Assembly: GCA_964601325.1 (NCBI GenBank)
Contig: CAZRNA010000029.1
Span: 1-17,455, forward strand
DNA from: CAVPLU01 sp964601325
GTDB lineage: Archaea; Thermoproteota; Bathyarchaeia; 40CM-2-53-6
Reading direction: 5' to 3'
Length of the DNA stretch: 17,455 bases
Below, piece by piece: positions 1 through 6,843 of the stretch; position 1 is the stretch's first letter, and each line of letters starts with the position of its first letter. The notes under the pieces are model-generated. The model was not told where the DNA came from and ran no database searches. It saw nothing but the letters and a program-made list of their open reading frames with translations. The translations under genes and the position numbers were made by a program.

Positions 1-428
1 CTGTGGTCGTGGTCGAGGAAGTAGTCCTTGCGCACCGCGCGCATGTCAGTGCATATGCCTTCACCAACTGTCATTCCAAATTGCTTCAGCGCGACTCGCT
101 TCCATTTAGTTGCGGCTTGCACGATCTGGGCATCAATCGGATGCTTGTTGTAGTCGTTGGAAATGTGGAACTGAATCGGCGTGCGTGAGCCGTCGCGATC
201 GAGCATGTCGTTGACGCCGCTCTCAACGTCTACAATAAGGGGAACCTGAACCATCATCAGATTGAGTTCTCTACACAGGTTCTCCTCGATGTAGTTCTTT
301 GCCGCAAAGATGGCTCTCTGCGTGTCCATACGGTTCAGCAATGAGCCGTAGTCTTTGGGCAGGATCTTCTCCAACTCTTCGTAGTTACCAACACCCGGAC
401 CTGCTAGGTCCGCCTTCTTAGCCGCCAT
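1..428 (-). CDS. asnA: Aspartate-ammonia ligase (asparagine synthetase A), N-terminal part, cut by window edge
   Basis: Translating the minus strand from the ATG at 428 gives 143 open codons running off the left edge. The enzyme makes asparagine from aspartate, ammonia and ATP in the cytoplasm and has a class II aminoacyl-tRNA-synthetase-like fold. The fragment aligns from memory with E. coli AsnA: an N-terminal helix with RAIFAAKNYIEENL, then the strand LMMVQVPLIV, then FHISNDYNKHPI, and the signatures ATKWKR (residues 109-114) and VGEGICTDMRAVR (122-134), matching the bacterial 'AKWKR...AGEGLYTHMKALR' block. E. coli AsnA is 330 residues, so over half the gene lies outside. A GAAGG/GGTGGAG stretch upstream of the ATG can serve as ribosome binding site. 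It is divergent from the chrB-like gene across 267 bases in which I see no RNA gene. This ammonia-dependent AsnA type is best known from bacteria. Confidence 0.9.
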   Translation of the reverse strand, partial: MAAKKADLAGPGVGNYEELEKILPKDYGSLLNRMDTQRAIFAAKNYIEENLCRELNLMMVQVPLIVDVESGVNDMLDRDGSRTPIQFHISNDYNKHPIDAQIVQAATKWKRVALKQFGMTVGEGICTDMRAVRKDYFLDHDH

Positions 429-695
429 TAGCCTTCAAACTCCACCAAGACTTCGCTTCAGCCTGCAGGTGCTCATGAATCTCCAAACCGTCGCATAGAC
501 TGACTCGTCTGGTCTGGTGCAGCTCAGAAAGATGGTTAAAGCTGTTACGGCTTGGCACCGCTGGCTGCCTGATCCTAGTCAAACTCCTTGCTTAGAGCCC
601 TTTCGAAGGGAACCTTTCTTGAGGGGCATTTGTTTCTCTGGCACAGTTTGCAGTTGGTGAATGTCTGTTGTTAATCCTTGGAAAGCCTGAAGTGA

Positions 696-1247
696 ATGTC
701 AAGTATCACACTTCTCCCGGCTGGATTGCAGACAGTGAAGTGGGTAACTCGCAGGAATGTTCACGTGGATAGGGTAGCATGCCCGTGGTTGATTAGACGA
801 TTCGTAGATCCGAAAGCTGAATTCCTCTTTGCGCCTCCGGACAAGATACAGGAAATGGTCGCGAGAGACAGCGCCATTCCTTTTGATGCTAAAGGTGTGG
901 AGCTCGGTCACAGAGGAGACAAGTGCAGCTTTGACGCGATAATCGAGAAGTACCAGCTCAATGATCCTGCTCTTCTGGAGCTGGCGAAGATCGTCAGAGC
1001 TGCAGACACAAACAGAACTGACATTGCGCCCGAGAGCATGGGCCTAGAAGCCATCGCAGCCGGCTCGATGATGATCGCAAAGAACGATCATGAAGCCATA
1101 GAGAAGCAGACATACCTCTACGACGCCCTCTACGCATACTGCAGACTTCGGCTGATCAAACAGAAGTATGCAAGCGAAATTGAGAAACTGGATTCGAACC
1201 AGAAACGAGAGTTTCTGAGAAAGAAAGTGAATGAGGACGCATCATGA
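696..1247 (+). CDS. chrB: ChrB C-terminal-domain protein (chromate-resistance family)
   Basis: A 183-residue protein consisting essentially of the ChrB C-terminal domain. Family signatures are KWVTRRNVHVDRVACPWLIR near residues 14-33 (homologues have W-x-TR-x5-VDR-x-ACxWLIRRF), followed by FVDPKAEF, then ELGHRGDKCSFDAI and IVRAADTNR. In bacteria ChrB is a chromate-responsive regulator or accessory protein of chromate resistance; the isolated C-terminal domain has no clear biochemical function. The start is uncertain: homologues begin close to the KWVTR segment, so the first dozen residues may be untranslated, although GGAAAG at 680-685 supports the ATG used here. Its stop overlaps the start of the MFS transporter in an ATGA junction, so the two are almost certainly co-translated. 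There is no ChrA transporter in the window; the MFS protein sits where ChrA might be expected. Confidence 0.85.
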   Translation: MSSITLLPAGLQTVKWVTRRNVHVDRVACPWLIRRFVDPKAEFLFAPPDKIQEMVARDSAIPFDAKGVELGHRGDKCSFDAIIEKYQLNDPALLELAKIVRAADTNRTDIAPESMGLEAIAAGSMMIAKNDHEAIEKQTYLYDALYAYCRLRLIKQKYASEIEKLDSNQKREFLRKKVNEDAS

Positions 1248-2458
1248 CTTCGTCCGGACGAGTTACCGGGCTTCTGTTCTGGACGCTTTGCATCGTCGGT
1301 TTCTTCGCAATACTCAGTTCGACATTGTCCAAGGACCCGGTGCTGAACCCGTTTGCGCACGCGTTGGGTACGCCGGATTCCCTGATGGGGTTCGTCGCCT
1401 CGGCCTCCACCATTCCCGGCATATTGGCGAGCCTACCTGCAGCCTCGCTCTCCGACAGACTTGGCAGAAGAAAAGTTCTCTTTGCATCCGGGATAGTATT
1501 TGCTTCGGCGCCCTTTCTCTATCTTCTGGTGAACTCGTGGTGGCAACTCGCACTCGTCAGGTTCTACCATGGCTTCGCAACAGCGATGTTTGTTCCCGTC
1601 GGGAATGCATTTGTCGCAGAACTGTTCCCAAACAATAGAGCGGAGCGCATCTCTATCTTCTCCTCCGCGACCGTTGTAGGAAGAACGATCGCACCATTCC
1701 TAGGCGGCTACATTCTGTTCGTAACAAACAACGGTTTCCATGAACTCTACCTCGCTGTAGGGATCGCCGGCATTGCAGCCTTCGTCACGGGATTGCTTCT
1801 CATGAAAGAGAAATCCCAACCCACAGAAGCTAGCTTGAGTCCACCTAGAGCAGGTCTAGGACTCCTAGAAGGGTGGGCCTCTGTTGCAGGAAATCGGAAG
1901 ACACTGGTTGTGAGTTTGGTCGAAGCATCACAGTATTATGCGTTCGGAGCAACAGAGTTCTTTCTCGTGGGATACCTTAGAGAAGTCGCTCACTTCGACT
2001 CTCTGTCGCAAGGCATAATCTTGGGGTCCCAACTGGCGATGATACCATTGCTGAAGCCGCTCATGGGAAGATTATCAGACAGGACAGGTAGAACCATCCC
2101 GATAGTCACAGGTTCGCTTGTTGGCGCATTCGCTCTCGGGATGATCCCATTCACTGTTCGTTTCCCCTTGCTCCTGTTAATATCGGTTCTTTACGGAATT
2201 GGTTTCTCCATGGTGACCGCCTCGACTCCTGCGCTCGTCAGCGAGCTGACAGACAAGGCGCTTATAGGCACGGGCATGGGGTTCCTCGGCACAATAATGG
2301 ACTTGGGGCAAACCTTAGGGCCAATCATAACCGGGATAGTACTAGGAGTAGGCCTCGGGTATCTGGGCTCTTTCGCGTCACTGACAGTAATACTGCTCGC
2401 AACTTGCGGGATATTCATCATATCAGGAGCCAGCAGAATCGCCACCAAGAATCCATAG
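1244..2458 (+). CDS. MFS transporter, 12-helix type
   Basis: A 404-residue, very hydrophobic protein of typical major facilitator superfamily length with about twelve predicted membrane helices. The MFS loop 2-3 motif A is visible as SDRLGRRK at residues 70-77, and its second-half repeat as GRLSDRTGRT between helices 8 and 9. A hydrophilic central loop (around residues 185-210, KEKSQPTEASLSPPRAG) separates the two six-helix halves. The substrate cannot be read from the sequence; the closest general resemblance is to drug/sugar efflux permeases. The ATG overlaps the chrB-like stop by four bases, and TGAGGA at 1232-1237 lies about six bases upstream as a ribosome binding site. Tight coupling to a ChrB-domain protein suggests, by inference only, export of chromate or another oxyanion. 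It is intact, with no frameshift. Confidence 0.88.
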   Translation: MTSSGRVTGLLFWTLCIVGFFAILSSTLSKDPVLNPFAHALGTPDSLMGFVASASTIPGILASLPAASLSDRLGRRKVLFASGIVFASAPFLYLLVNSWWQLALVRFYHGFATAMFVPVGNAFVAELFPNNRAERISIFSSATVVGRTIAPFLGGYILFVTNNGFHELYLAVGIAGIAAFVTGLLLMKEKSQPTEASLSPPRAGLGLLEGWASVAGNRKTLVVSLVEASQYYAFGATEFFLVGYLREVAHFDSLSQGIILGSQLAMIPLLKPLMGRLSDRTGRTIPIVTGSLVGAFALGMIPFTVRFPLLLLISVLYGIGFSMVTASTPALVSELTDKALIGTGMGFLGTIMDLGQTLGPIITGIVLGVGLGYLGSFASLTVILLATCGIFIISGASRIATKNP

Positions 2459-2530
2459 TCTCCGATTAATACTGGGTGCTCGCAGCCGGTAATTGTGATC
2501 CTCTAAAGCTATTTCTTCAATGGCTCCTGA

Positions 2531-2911
2531 ATGGTATGGTGTGTGAGTCAAGCTATGCACGATACATTGGAGGATTTCAAGAAGTATCGCGAGAAGATGA
2601 ACGCGAAGATACTGGCATCGGGCAACCAACAGATCCAACGGTTCTTCAACCTAGACACGCGGGCCTACGAGTCAGGCGCGCTCTCGAGCAAGACGAAGGA
2701 ACTTCTGGGCTTGGTAGCATCGGTTGTCTTGAGGTGTGATGACTGCGTTACGTATCATGTGATCCGTTGCGTGGAAGAAGGAGTGGCATCCCCAGAGTTC
2801 CACGAAGCATTGAATGTGGCCCTCGTTGTTGGAGGTTCGATCACGATTCCCCACATCAGGCGTGCGGTTGAACGCCTCGAAGAATGCGAGCGTCTCACAA
2901 AGACCAGCTGA
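2531..2911 (+). CDS. Carboxymuconolactone decarboxylase / AhpD-like protein
   Basis: A 126-residue protein of the CMD/AhpD all-helical fold. The redox motif is complete: E57, then C69-x2-C72 and H76, with the same spacing as AhpD of Mycobacterium (E118, C130, C133, H137). This argues for a thiol-disulfide activity such as alkylhydroperoxidase-type reductase rather than lactone decarboxylation. The segment before it (SSKTKELLGLVASVVLRC) is the conserved CMD helix. Several starts are possible: ATG 2531, GTG 2543 and ATG 2555 are in frame, and GGTG at 2538-2541 favours the last, which would remove eight residues with no loss of domain. It lies 72 bases after the MFS gene on the same strand and may belong to a stress-response group with chrB and the transporter. 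The physiological substrate is unknown. Confidence 0.82.
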   Translation: MVWCVSQAMHDTLEDFKKYREKMNAKILASGNQQIQRFFNLDTRAYESGALSSKTKELLGLVASVVLRCDDCVTYHVIRCVEEGVASPEFHEALNVALVVGGSITIPHIRRAVERLEECERLTKTS

Positions 2912-2969
2912 GTCGAAACGATACTAAGGTGCCTGATCACAAGTCATGGCAACCCACCTTGGGAGCTGA

Positions 2970-3743
2970 TTGCCCATCAACCTCATCGACACTCATGCAC
3001 ATCTGCAGTGGCCTGCGTTTGACAAGGACAGAGAACAAGTCATCGAGAGAGCGTTCGCGGCTGGTCTGGATACGATTGTCAGCATTGGATATGATCTGAG
3101 CGCAAGTCGTGAAGCCGTCAGAATCGCAAAGAATCACGAGGGAATATACGCGGTCGTTGGAATCCATCCACACAATGCAAAAGCGATGAACGTTTCGACG
3201 GTCAGCTCGCTTCGCGAACTTGCTCAGGATCCAAAAGTCGTCGCAATCGGGGAGATTGGGCTTGACTACTATCGAGATCTGTCCCCGAGAGCACGACAGA
3301 AGGAAGCGCTTGAGCAACAGATACGGCTCGCGGGTGAACTTGAGCTTCCAATAGTTGTCCATGATCGCGAGGCACACAACGATGTCTTGGAAATGCTACG
3401 CAGATTCGGCAAAGATTCGAAGGGAATTCTCCACTGCTTCTCCGGCGACTTGAGCATGGCTGAAGAGGTCATTGAGATGGGCTACTTGATCTCGATTGCG
3501 GGACCTGTGACATACCCCAATGCGAGAAGGTTACACGAGCTCGTTCGACATCTGCCTGGTGAATCGATTATTCTTGAAACCGATTGCCCGTTTCTTCCAC
3601 CTCAATCGAGACGAGGAGAACGAAATGAACCTCTGTTCGTACTGGAAACTGCGCACAAGGTTGCGGAATTGAAGGGAATGCAGTTGGATGAACTGGTGGA
3701 GTTGACTTCACGGAATGCAAGAGCCATGTTCCGGTTTCGTTAG
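2970..3743 (+). CDS. tatD: TatD-family metal-dependent deoxyribonuclease
   Basis: A 257-residue TIM-barrel hydrolase, the normal length for TatD. The metal-binding set is complete: H9 and H11 (DTHAH), E95 (IGEIGLDYY), H131 (VVHDREAH), H155 (LHCFSG) and D205 (ETDCPFLPP). GIHPHNA at residues 64-70 is the usual TatD loop. Family members are Mg-dependent 3'-5' exonucleases or DNases active on damaged or single-stranded DNA in the cytoplasm. The start is TTG: the upstream in-frame ATG at 2946 runs into a stop before the domain, and GGGAG at 2961-2965 sits just before the TTG. It is tail-to-tail with the deacetylase gene, with 22 bases between the stops. No pathway can be inferred from its neighbours. 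Confidence 0.93.
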   Translation: MPINLIDTHAHLQWPAFDKDREQVIERAFAAGLDTIVSIGYDLSASREAVRIAKNHEGIYAVVGIHPHNAKAMNVSTVSSLRELAQDPKVVAIGEIGLDYYRDLSPRARQKEALEQQIRLAGELELPIVVHDREAHNDVLEMLRRFGKDSKGILHCFSGDLSMAEEVIEMGYLISIAGPVTYPNARRLHELVRHLPGESIILETDCPFLPPQSRRGERNEPLFVLETAHKVAELKGMQLDELVELTSRNARAMFRFR

Positions 3744-3765
3744 AGAATCTGTCTCGACAGGAGCT

Positions 3766-4911
3766 CTATGAGGGGGAGTTCCCTAAGATAGGGATCCTCT
3801 TTCGTAGGTCTTCGATGTTCTTTCGCATTTGCTCCGCACCTGTCTCCGGGTTGTCGTCTTGTGAGGGCTCACTTTTCAGGGTCTTTGGCGGCGTCAGGCC
3901 CGTGCTTCTTCGAAGCGAGTCCTTCCATTCGTCCGGCACATCGTTCGAGGGATGGACTTCGAGGAGTGAGGCAGCGATGAGAGTCCAACATCTTGCAACG
4001 TTCGCAGGATTGTATCCTCCTCCCCCGACTGCCACGATTCTGCCCGACGCAACCTCGTGAGCGAGCTTGTGCAATGTTGTGATGATTTCTTCGTATGTTC
4101 GCGTGGTTAATCTGAGGTGAGCCAGCATGTCGTCCGCGTGTGAGTCGGCTCCGCATTGGACAATGATGAACTCTGGCTTGTATGATCGGACTAGCGGTGG
4201 AACGATCTCTCTGAAACCCGTGAGGTAGGGATCGTCCCCGGTTCCTGGGAGTACTGGGATGTTGATCTTGAGGCCTTCCGCATCTTTTTCTCCTGTCTCG
4301 AATGCGAATCCCGTGCCAGGAAACAGGTACCGCCCGTCCTCGTGAAGATCAACGTCGAGAACGCCGGCGTCGGCGTAGAACCCATACATCACGCCGTCGC
4401 CATGATGTGCGTCCATGTCGAAGTACATGATCTTTTCAAGATGATGCTTCTTCTTCAGGTAGGCGATTGCTACGGCTGGGTCGTTGAAGACGCAGAACCC
4501 TGAGGCCCTATCTTCGTGCGCATGATGGAGGCCTCCGGAAATGTTCATCCCGTGATCTGCTTGACCTTTCATTACTGCATCTACGGCATCCAGAGTCGCG
4601 CCAACGGTCATTGCTGATGCTTCATAGACTCCCTTGAATGCTGGGGTGTCGCCGAGATCCAGGAGACCGTGCCCCACTTTGCTCATTCGCTTCACAAGGG
4701 CAACGTATTCTTCCGTATGGAACAGTCTTACCTCTTCCTGAGTCGCGACACGTGGTGGAAGCACTATGATGTTCCGGTCGTCAATGAGACCTTTCGCATG
4801 TGAGAGCTCGTAAGTCAGCTTCAGCCGAACTGGTGCCAACGGGTGGTCCGGGCCGAAATCGTATCTCAGGAAGTCGTCGCTGTAGACATAGGCGAGACGA
4901 GGGCTCACCAA
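3766..4911 (-). CDS. Histone deacetylase / AcuC-like deacetylase
   Basis: A 381-residue arginase-fold deacetylase of the class I HDAC/AcuC/acetylpolyamine amidohydrolase superfamily. Catalytic features are all present: the HH dyad H129-H130 (GGLHHAHEDRASGFCVFND), zinc ligands D167 and H169 (DMDAHHGDG) and D256 (QCGADSHADD), and transition-state tyrosine Y300 in GGGGYN. The likely role is Zn-dependent removal of acetyl groups from lysine, acetyl-CoA synthetase or polyamines; the substrate is not determinable. The last 45 or so residues (after 335) are charged, proline-rich and probably a disordered or helical tail. The first possible start is TTG 4911, but GTG 4908 one codon later is equally likely; the nearby ATG at 4920 is out of frame. 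It lies 70 bases downstream of the glycosyltransferase gene on the same strand and may be co-transcribed with it. Confidence 0.93.
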   Translation of the reverse strand: MVSPRLAYVYSDDFLRYDFGPDHPLAPVRLKLTYELSHAKGLIDDRNIIVLPPRVATQEEVRLFHTEEYVALVKRMSKVGHGLLDLGDTPAFKGVYEASAMTVGATLDAVDAVMKGQADHGMNISGGLHHAHEDRASGFCVFNDPAVAIAYLKKKHHLEKIMYFDMDAHHGDGVMYGFYADAGVLDVDLHEDGRYLFPGTGFAFETGEKDAEGLKINIPVLPGTGDDPYLTGFREIVPPLVRSYKPEFIIVQCGADSHADDMLAHLRLTTRTYEEIITTLHKLAHEVASGRIVAVGGGGYNPANVARCWTLIAASLLEVHPSNDVPDEWKDSLRRSTGLTPPKTLKSEPSQDDNPETGAEQMRKNIEDLRKRIPILGNSPS

Positions 4912-4981
4912 TCTCGCATCCCACGATTCCTAGTCCTTCCTAGACAAGTCGAACGTAATAGCCCTATGGTGCTCCGAGGAC

Positions 4982-6046
4982 TCAACGAACCTGCGGATAG
5001 CCGAGTGTTCGATCGAAAAGGAGCATCAGGCCCGCGTTAATCGCGTAGTAACTCGTCAGGTACGGGTACCCATACTTCTTGATTCTTCTCAAGGATGTGT
5101 ACGCTATCATCTTGGGATTGAAGAGGATCGGACCTTGATGTCTCATCTTCAGGCTAAGTGTGACATCTTCAGAGAGGACTCTATTCTCATCGAATCCTCC
5201 AGCCTCCCAGAACGGATCTCGTCGGTAGGCGCAGTTGAACCCCGCGACATGAGGGCGCCCCAGTTTCAATGAAAGGCGCTGTGCCCATCCCGTCGCGACA
5301 TGATATGCGAGCTTGTCGAGCTCGGTCCCTTCGTACGGAAGCGTTGGACCAGTCACCCCAGCCGCATTCGTGCTGGAGTCGAACGTACGAACGATCTCTT
5401 CAGTCCATCTCTCGCTCGCCATCGTGTCGGCATCAATGAATGCTAGGATTTTTCCTTCTGCATGCTTCGCTCCAAGGTTGCGTGCGACTCCAACTGGAGA
5501 CGGTTTCACTAAGACTTTGTGAGCATATTCCTCTGCAATCTCCGCAGTCCGGTCGATGCTTCCTCCGTCAACGACGATGATCTCGAAATGTTCTTTTCGG
5601 GATTGACGTGAGAGAGATTCGAGACATCTTGGGAGATACTTCTCTTCGTTCAACGCTGGGATTATCACGGAGACGTCACAAGTACCGATCGCCAAGATGT
5701 TCTTGATCTTGGTCCCAAAGGGAAGAGGATGCGATCCAGTTTCGAGATATGCAAAGTCTCCTCTCGAGAGCACTTGCCCTGTCAGATTCTGCAGCAACTC
5801 TGTCTGGGAACGAGCAAGCAGCGTTATCTGAGGGTGCACGTTCATCACAAAGTACTGCACAAGTCTGCTTAGCTCGGGAATTAGGATCGCCCACAGGTCC
5901 AGTATTTTTGCCGTTAGGATCAGTGTTACGAAGACTGTGAAGAACACGAGCACCATGGGCTCGCGATGCGTCTCCTGCGATGTCTGCTCCTGCTGCTCTA
6001 CTTGGCTCAACATGGAAATCATACCCTTTGACGGGATGCTGTTCAC
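4982..6046 (-). CDS. Family 2 glycosyltransferase with N-terminal membrane segment
   Basis: A 354-residue protein. Residues 31-58 are strongly hydrophobic (VLVFFTVFVTLILTAKILDLW), a probable membrane anchor, followed by a roughly 65-residue linker. The GT-A catalytic domain starts at residue 124 (DVSVIIPALNEEKYL), with VVDGGSIDRT at 158-167, the metal-binding DAD at 205-207 within AFIDADTMASERW, and the acidic SEDV at 292-295 in the usual catalytic-base position. It should transfer a sugar from a nucleotide or lipid-linked donor to a membrane or cell-surface acceptor, for example in lipid or protein glycosylation; the specific substrate is unknown. The longest frame starts with GTG 6046, and ATGs at 6022 and 6013 are possible. 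A TATA-like box upstream suits the GTG. It is transcribed toward the deacetylase gene and divergent from the cyclic-nucleotide-fold gene. Confidence 0.88.
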   Translation of the reverse strand: MNSIPSKGMISMLSQVEQQEQTSQETHREPMVLVFFTVFVTLILTAKILDLWAILIPELSRLVQYFVMNVHPQITLLARSQTELLQNLTGQVLSRGDFAYLETGSHPLPFGTKIKNILAIGTCDVSVIIPALNEEKYLPRCLESLSRQSRKEHFEIIVVDGGSIDRTAEIAEEYAHKVLVKPSPVGVARNLGAKHAEGKILAFIDADTMASERWTEEIVRTFDSSTNAAGVTGPTLPYEGTELDKLAYHVATGWAQRLSLKLGRPHVAGFNCAYRRDPFWEAGGFDENRVLSEDVTLSLKMRHQGPILFNPKMIAYTSLRRIKKYGYPYLTSYYAINAGLMLLFDRTLGYPQVR

Positions 6047-6085
6047 CGTGAATGGCCCGGATCCTAGCCCGATCTCATGTTGGGG

Positions 6086-6092
6086 ATAAAAA
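6086..6092 (-). promoter_or_regulatory. Candidate archaeal TATA box for the glycosyltransferase gene
   Basis: On the minus strand the run CTTTTTATC lies 40-47 bases upstream of the GTG start of the glycosyltransferase gene, the only T/A-rich octamer in this GC-rich divergent gap. With the usual distance of about 25 bases from TATA box to start site, transcription would begin near 6063, giving a leader of under 20 bases. This is a position-and-composition call; no clear BRE element is visible. Confidence 0.4.
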
Positions 6093-6211
6093 GAGTTGCG
6101 GGGAAGAGCTGAGCCTTGGAGAAGACCTTTTGTCGAAGTCTGGCGCCTTCATCGAGAAATCAGGCGCGAGTGATTCGGGAAAGCGAATTAAGCACCTAGT
6201 CTGCAAGGTGG

Positions 6212-6688
6212 GTGGGGCAGTGCTGGAAACTGGAATTGGAAACACTCGAGCCGATAATTAGAAAACACCCATTCTTGCAGGGTCTTGAACCACAGTACAT
6301 TAAGCTCATCGTGGGATGCGCATCGAACGTGCGCTTCAAGGCCGGCCAGTTGCTCTTTCACGAAGGCGAAGAAGCTAACCAGTTCTACATGATTCGCGAA
6401 GGGAAAGTAGCCTTGGAAATACCGGCCCCACCCCGGCGCATAGTAATCCAGACTGTCGGGGAAGGGGACGTATTGGGATGGTCTTGGTTGGTTCCGCCAT
6501 ATCGCTGGCGTTTCGACGCTCGCGCACTGGATCCTACACGCGCTATTGCCTTGGATGGGAAATGCCTTCGCACGAAGTCGGAAGAAGACCACAACTTGGG
6601 ATACGAACTGATGAAGCGGTTCTCAAATGTCATGGTGGAACGGCTCGAGGCAACTAGGCTACAGCTTCTGGATGTCTATGATGTATAG
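6212..6688 (+). CDS. Stand-alone cyclic-nucleotide-binding-domain protein
   Basis: A 158-residue protein with a CAP_ED/cNMP-binding beta-barrel from about residue 18 to 120: HPFLQGL, VRFKAGQLLFHEGEEANQFYMIREGKVAL (in the middle), then GEGDVLGWSWL and RFDARALDPTRAIALDG. It ends with a helical segment and RLEATRLQLLDVYDV; there is no C-terminal helix-turn-helix, so it is not a complete Crp/Fnr-type DNA-binding regulator. In the phosphate-binding cassette the usual FGE...RxA is replaced by LGWSWLVPP, so the cyclic-nucleotide contacts look altered. Proteins with this GWSWLxPPYRW signature are, as I recall, common beside anaerobic redox gene clusters, and here the next gene downstream is etfBA, 155 bases away. 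A regulatory or structural role for the redox operon is an inference. The start is GTG; TTG 6236 is an alternative. Confidence 0.8.
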   Translation: MGQCWKLELETLEPIIRKHPFLQGLEPQYIKLIVGCASNVRFKAGQLLFHEGEEANQFYMIREGKVALEIPAPPRRIVIQTVGEGDVLGWSWLVPPYRWRFDARALDPTRAIALDGKCLRTKSEEDHNLGYELMKRFSNVMVERLEATRLQLLDVYDV

Positions 6689-6843
6689 CTTCTGAGAGAT
6701 GAGGGGGTGCCTGACACACTGTTCTTCGCCCGAGCAACGCGCCAACAGGATCGTTCGACTTTGCTGTCATTCAACAGTGAGAGTCGTGGTTATTGTAAGC
6801 AGAAACGGACATGTGATTCTGAGGCTACGGTGAGTGGTTAACA

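Noticed and set aside
599..611. CCCTTTCGAAGGG hairpin in the asnA-chrB gap
   Set aside because: A five-base stem without a following T-run; too short to call a terminator or operator.
1186..1200. CTGGTTCGAATCCAG on the minus strand, a near-perfect tRNA T-arm
   Set aside because: It lies inside the chrB-like coding region, the flanks give no acceptor or anticodon stem, and the fifth T-arm pair is a mismatch; it is a coincidental palindrome.
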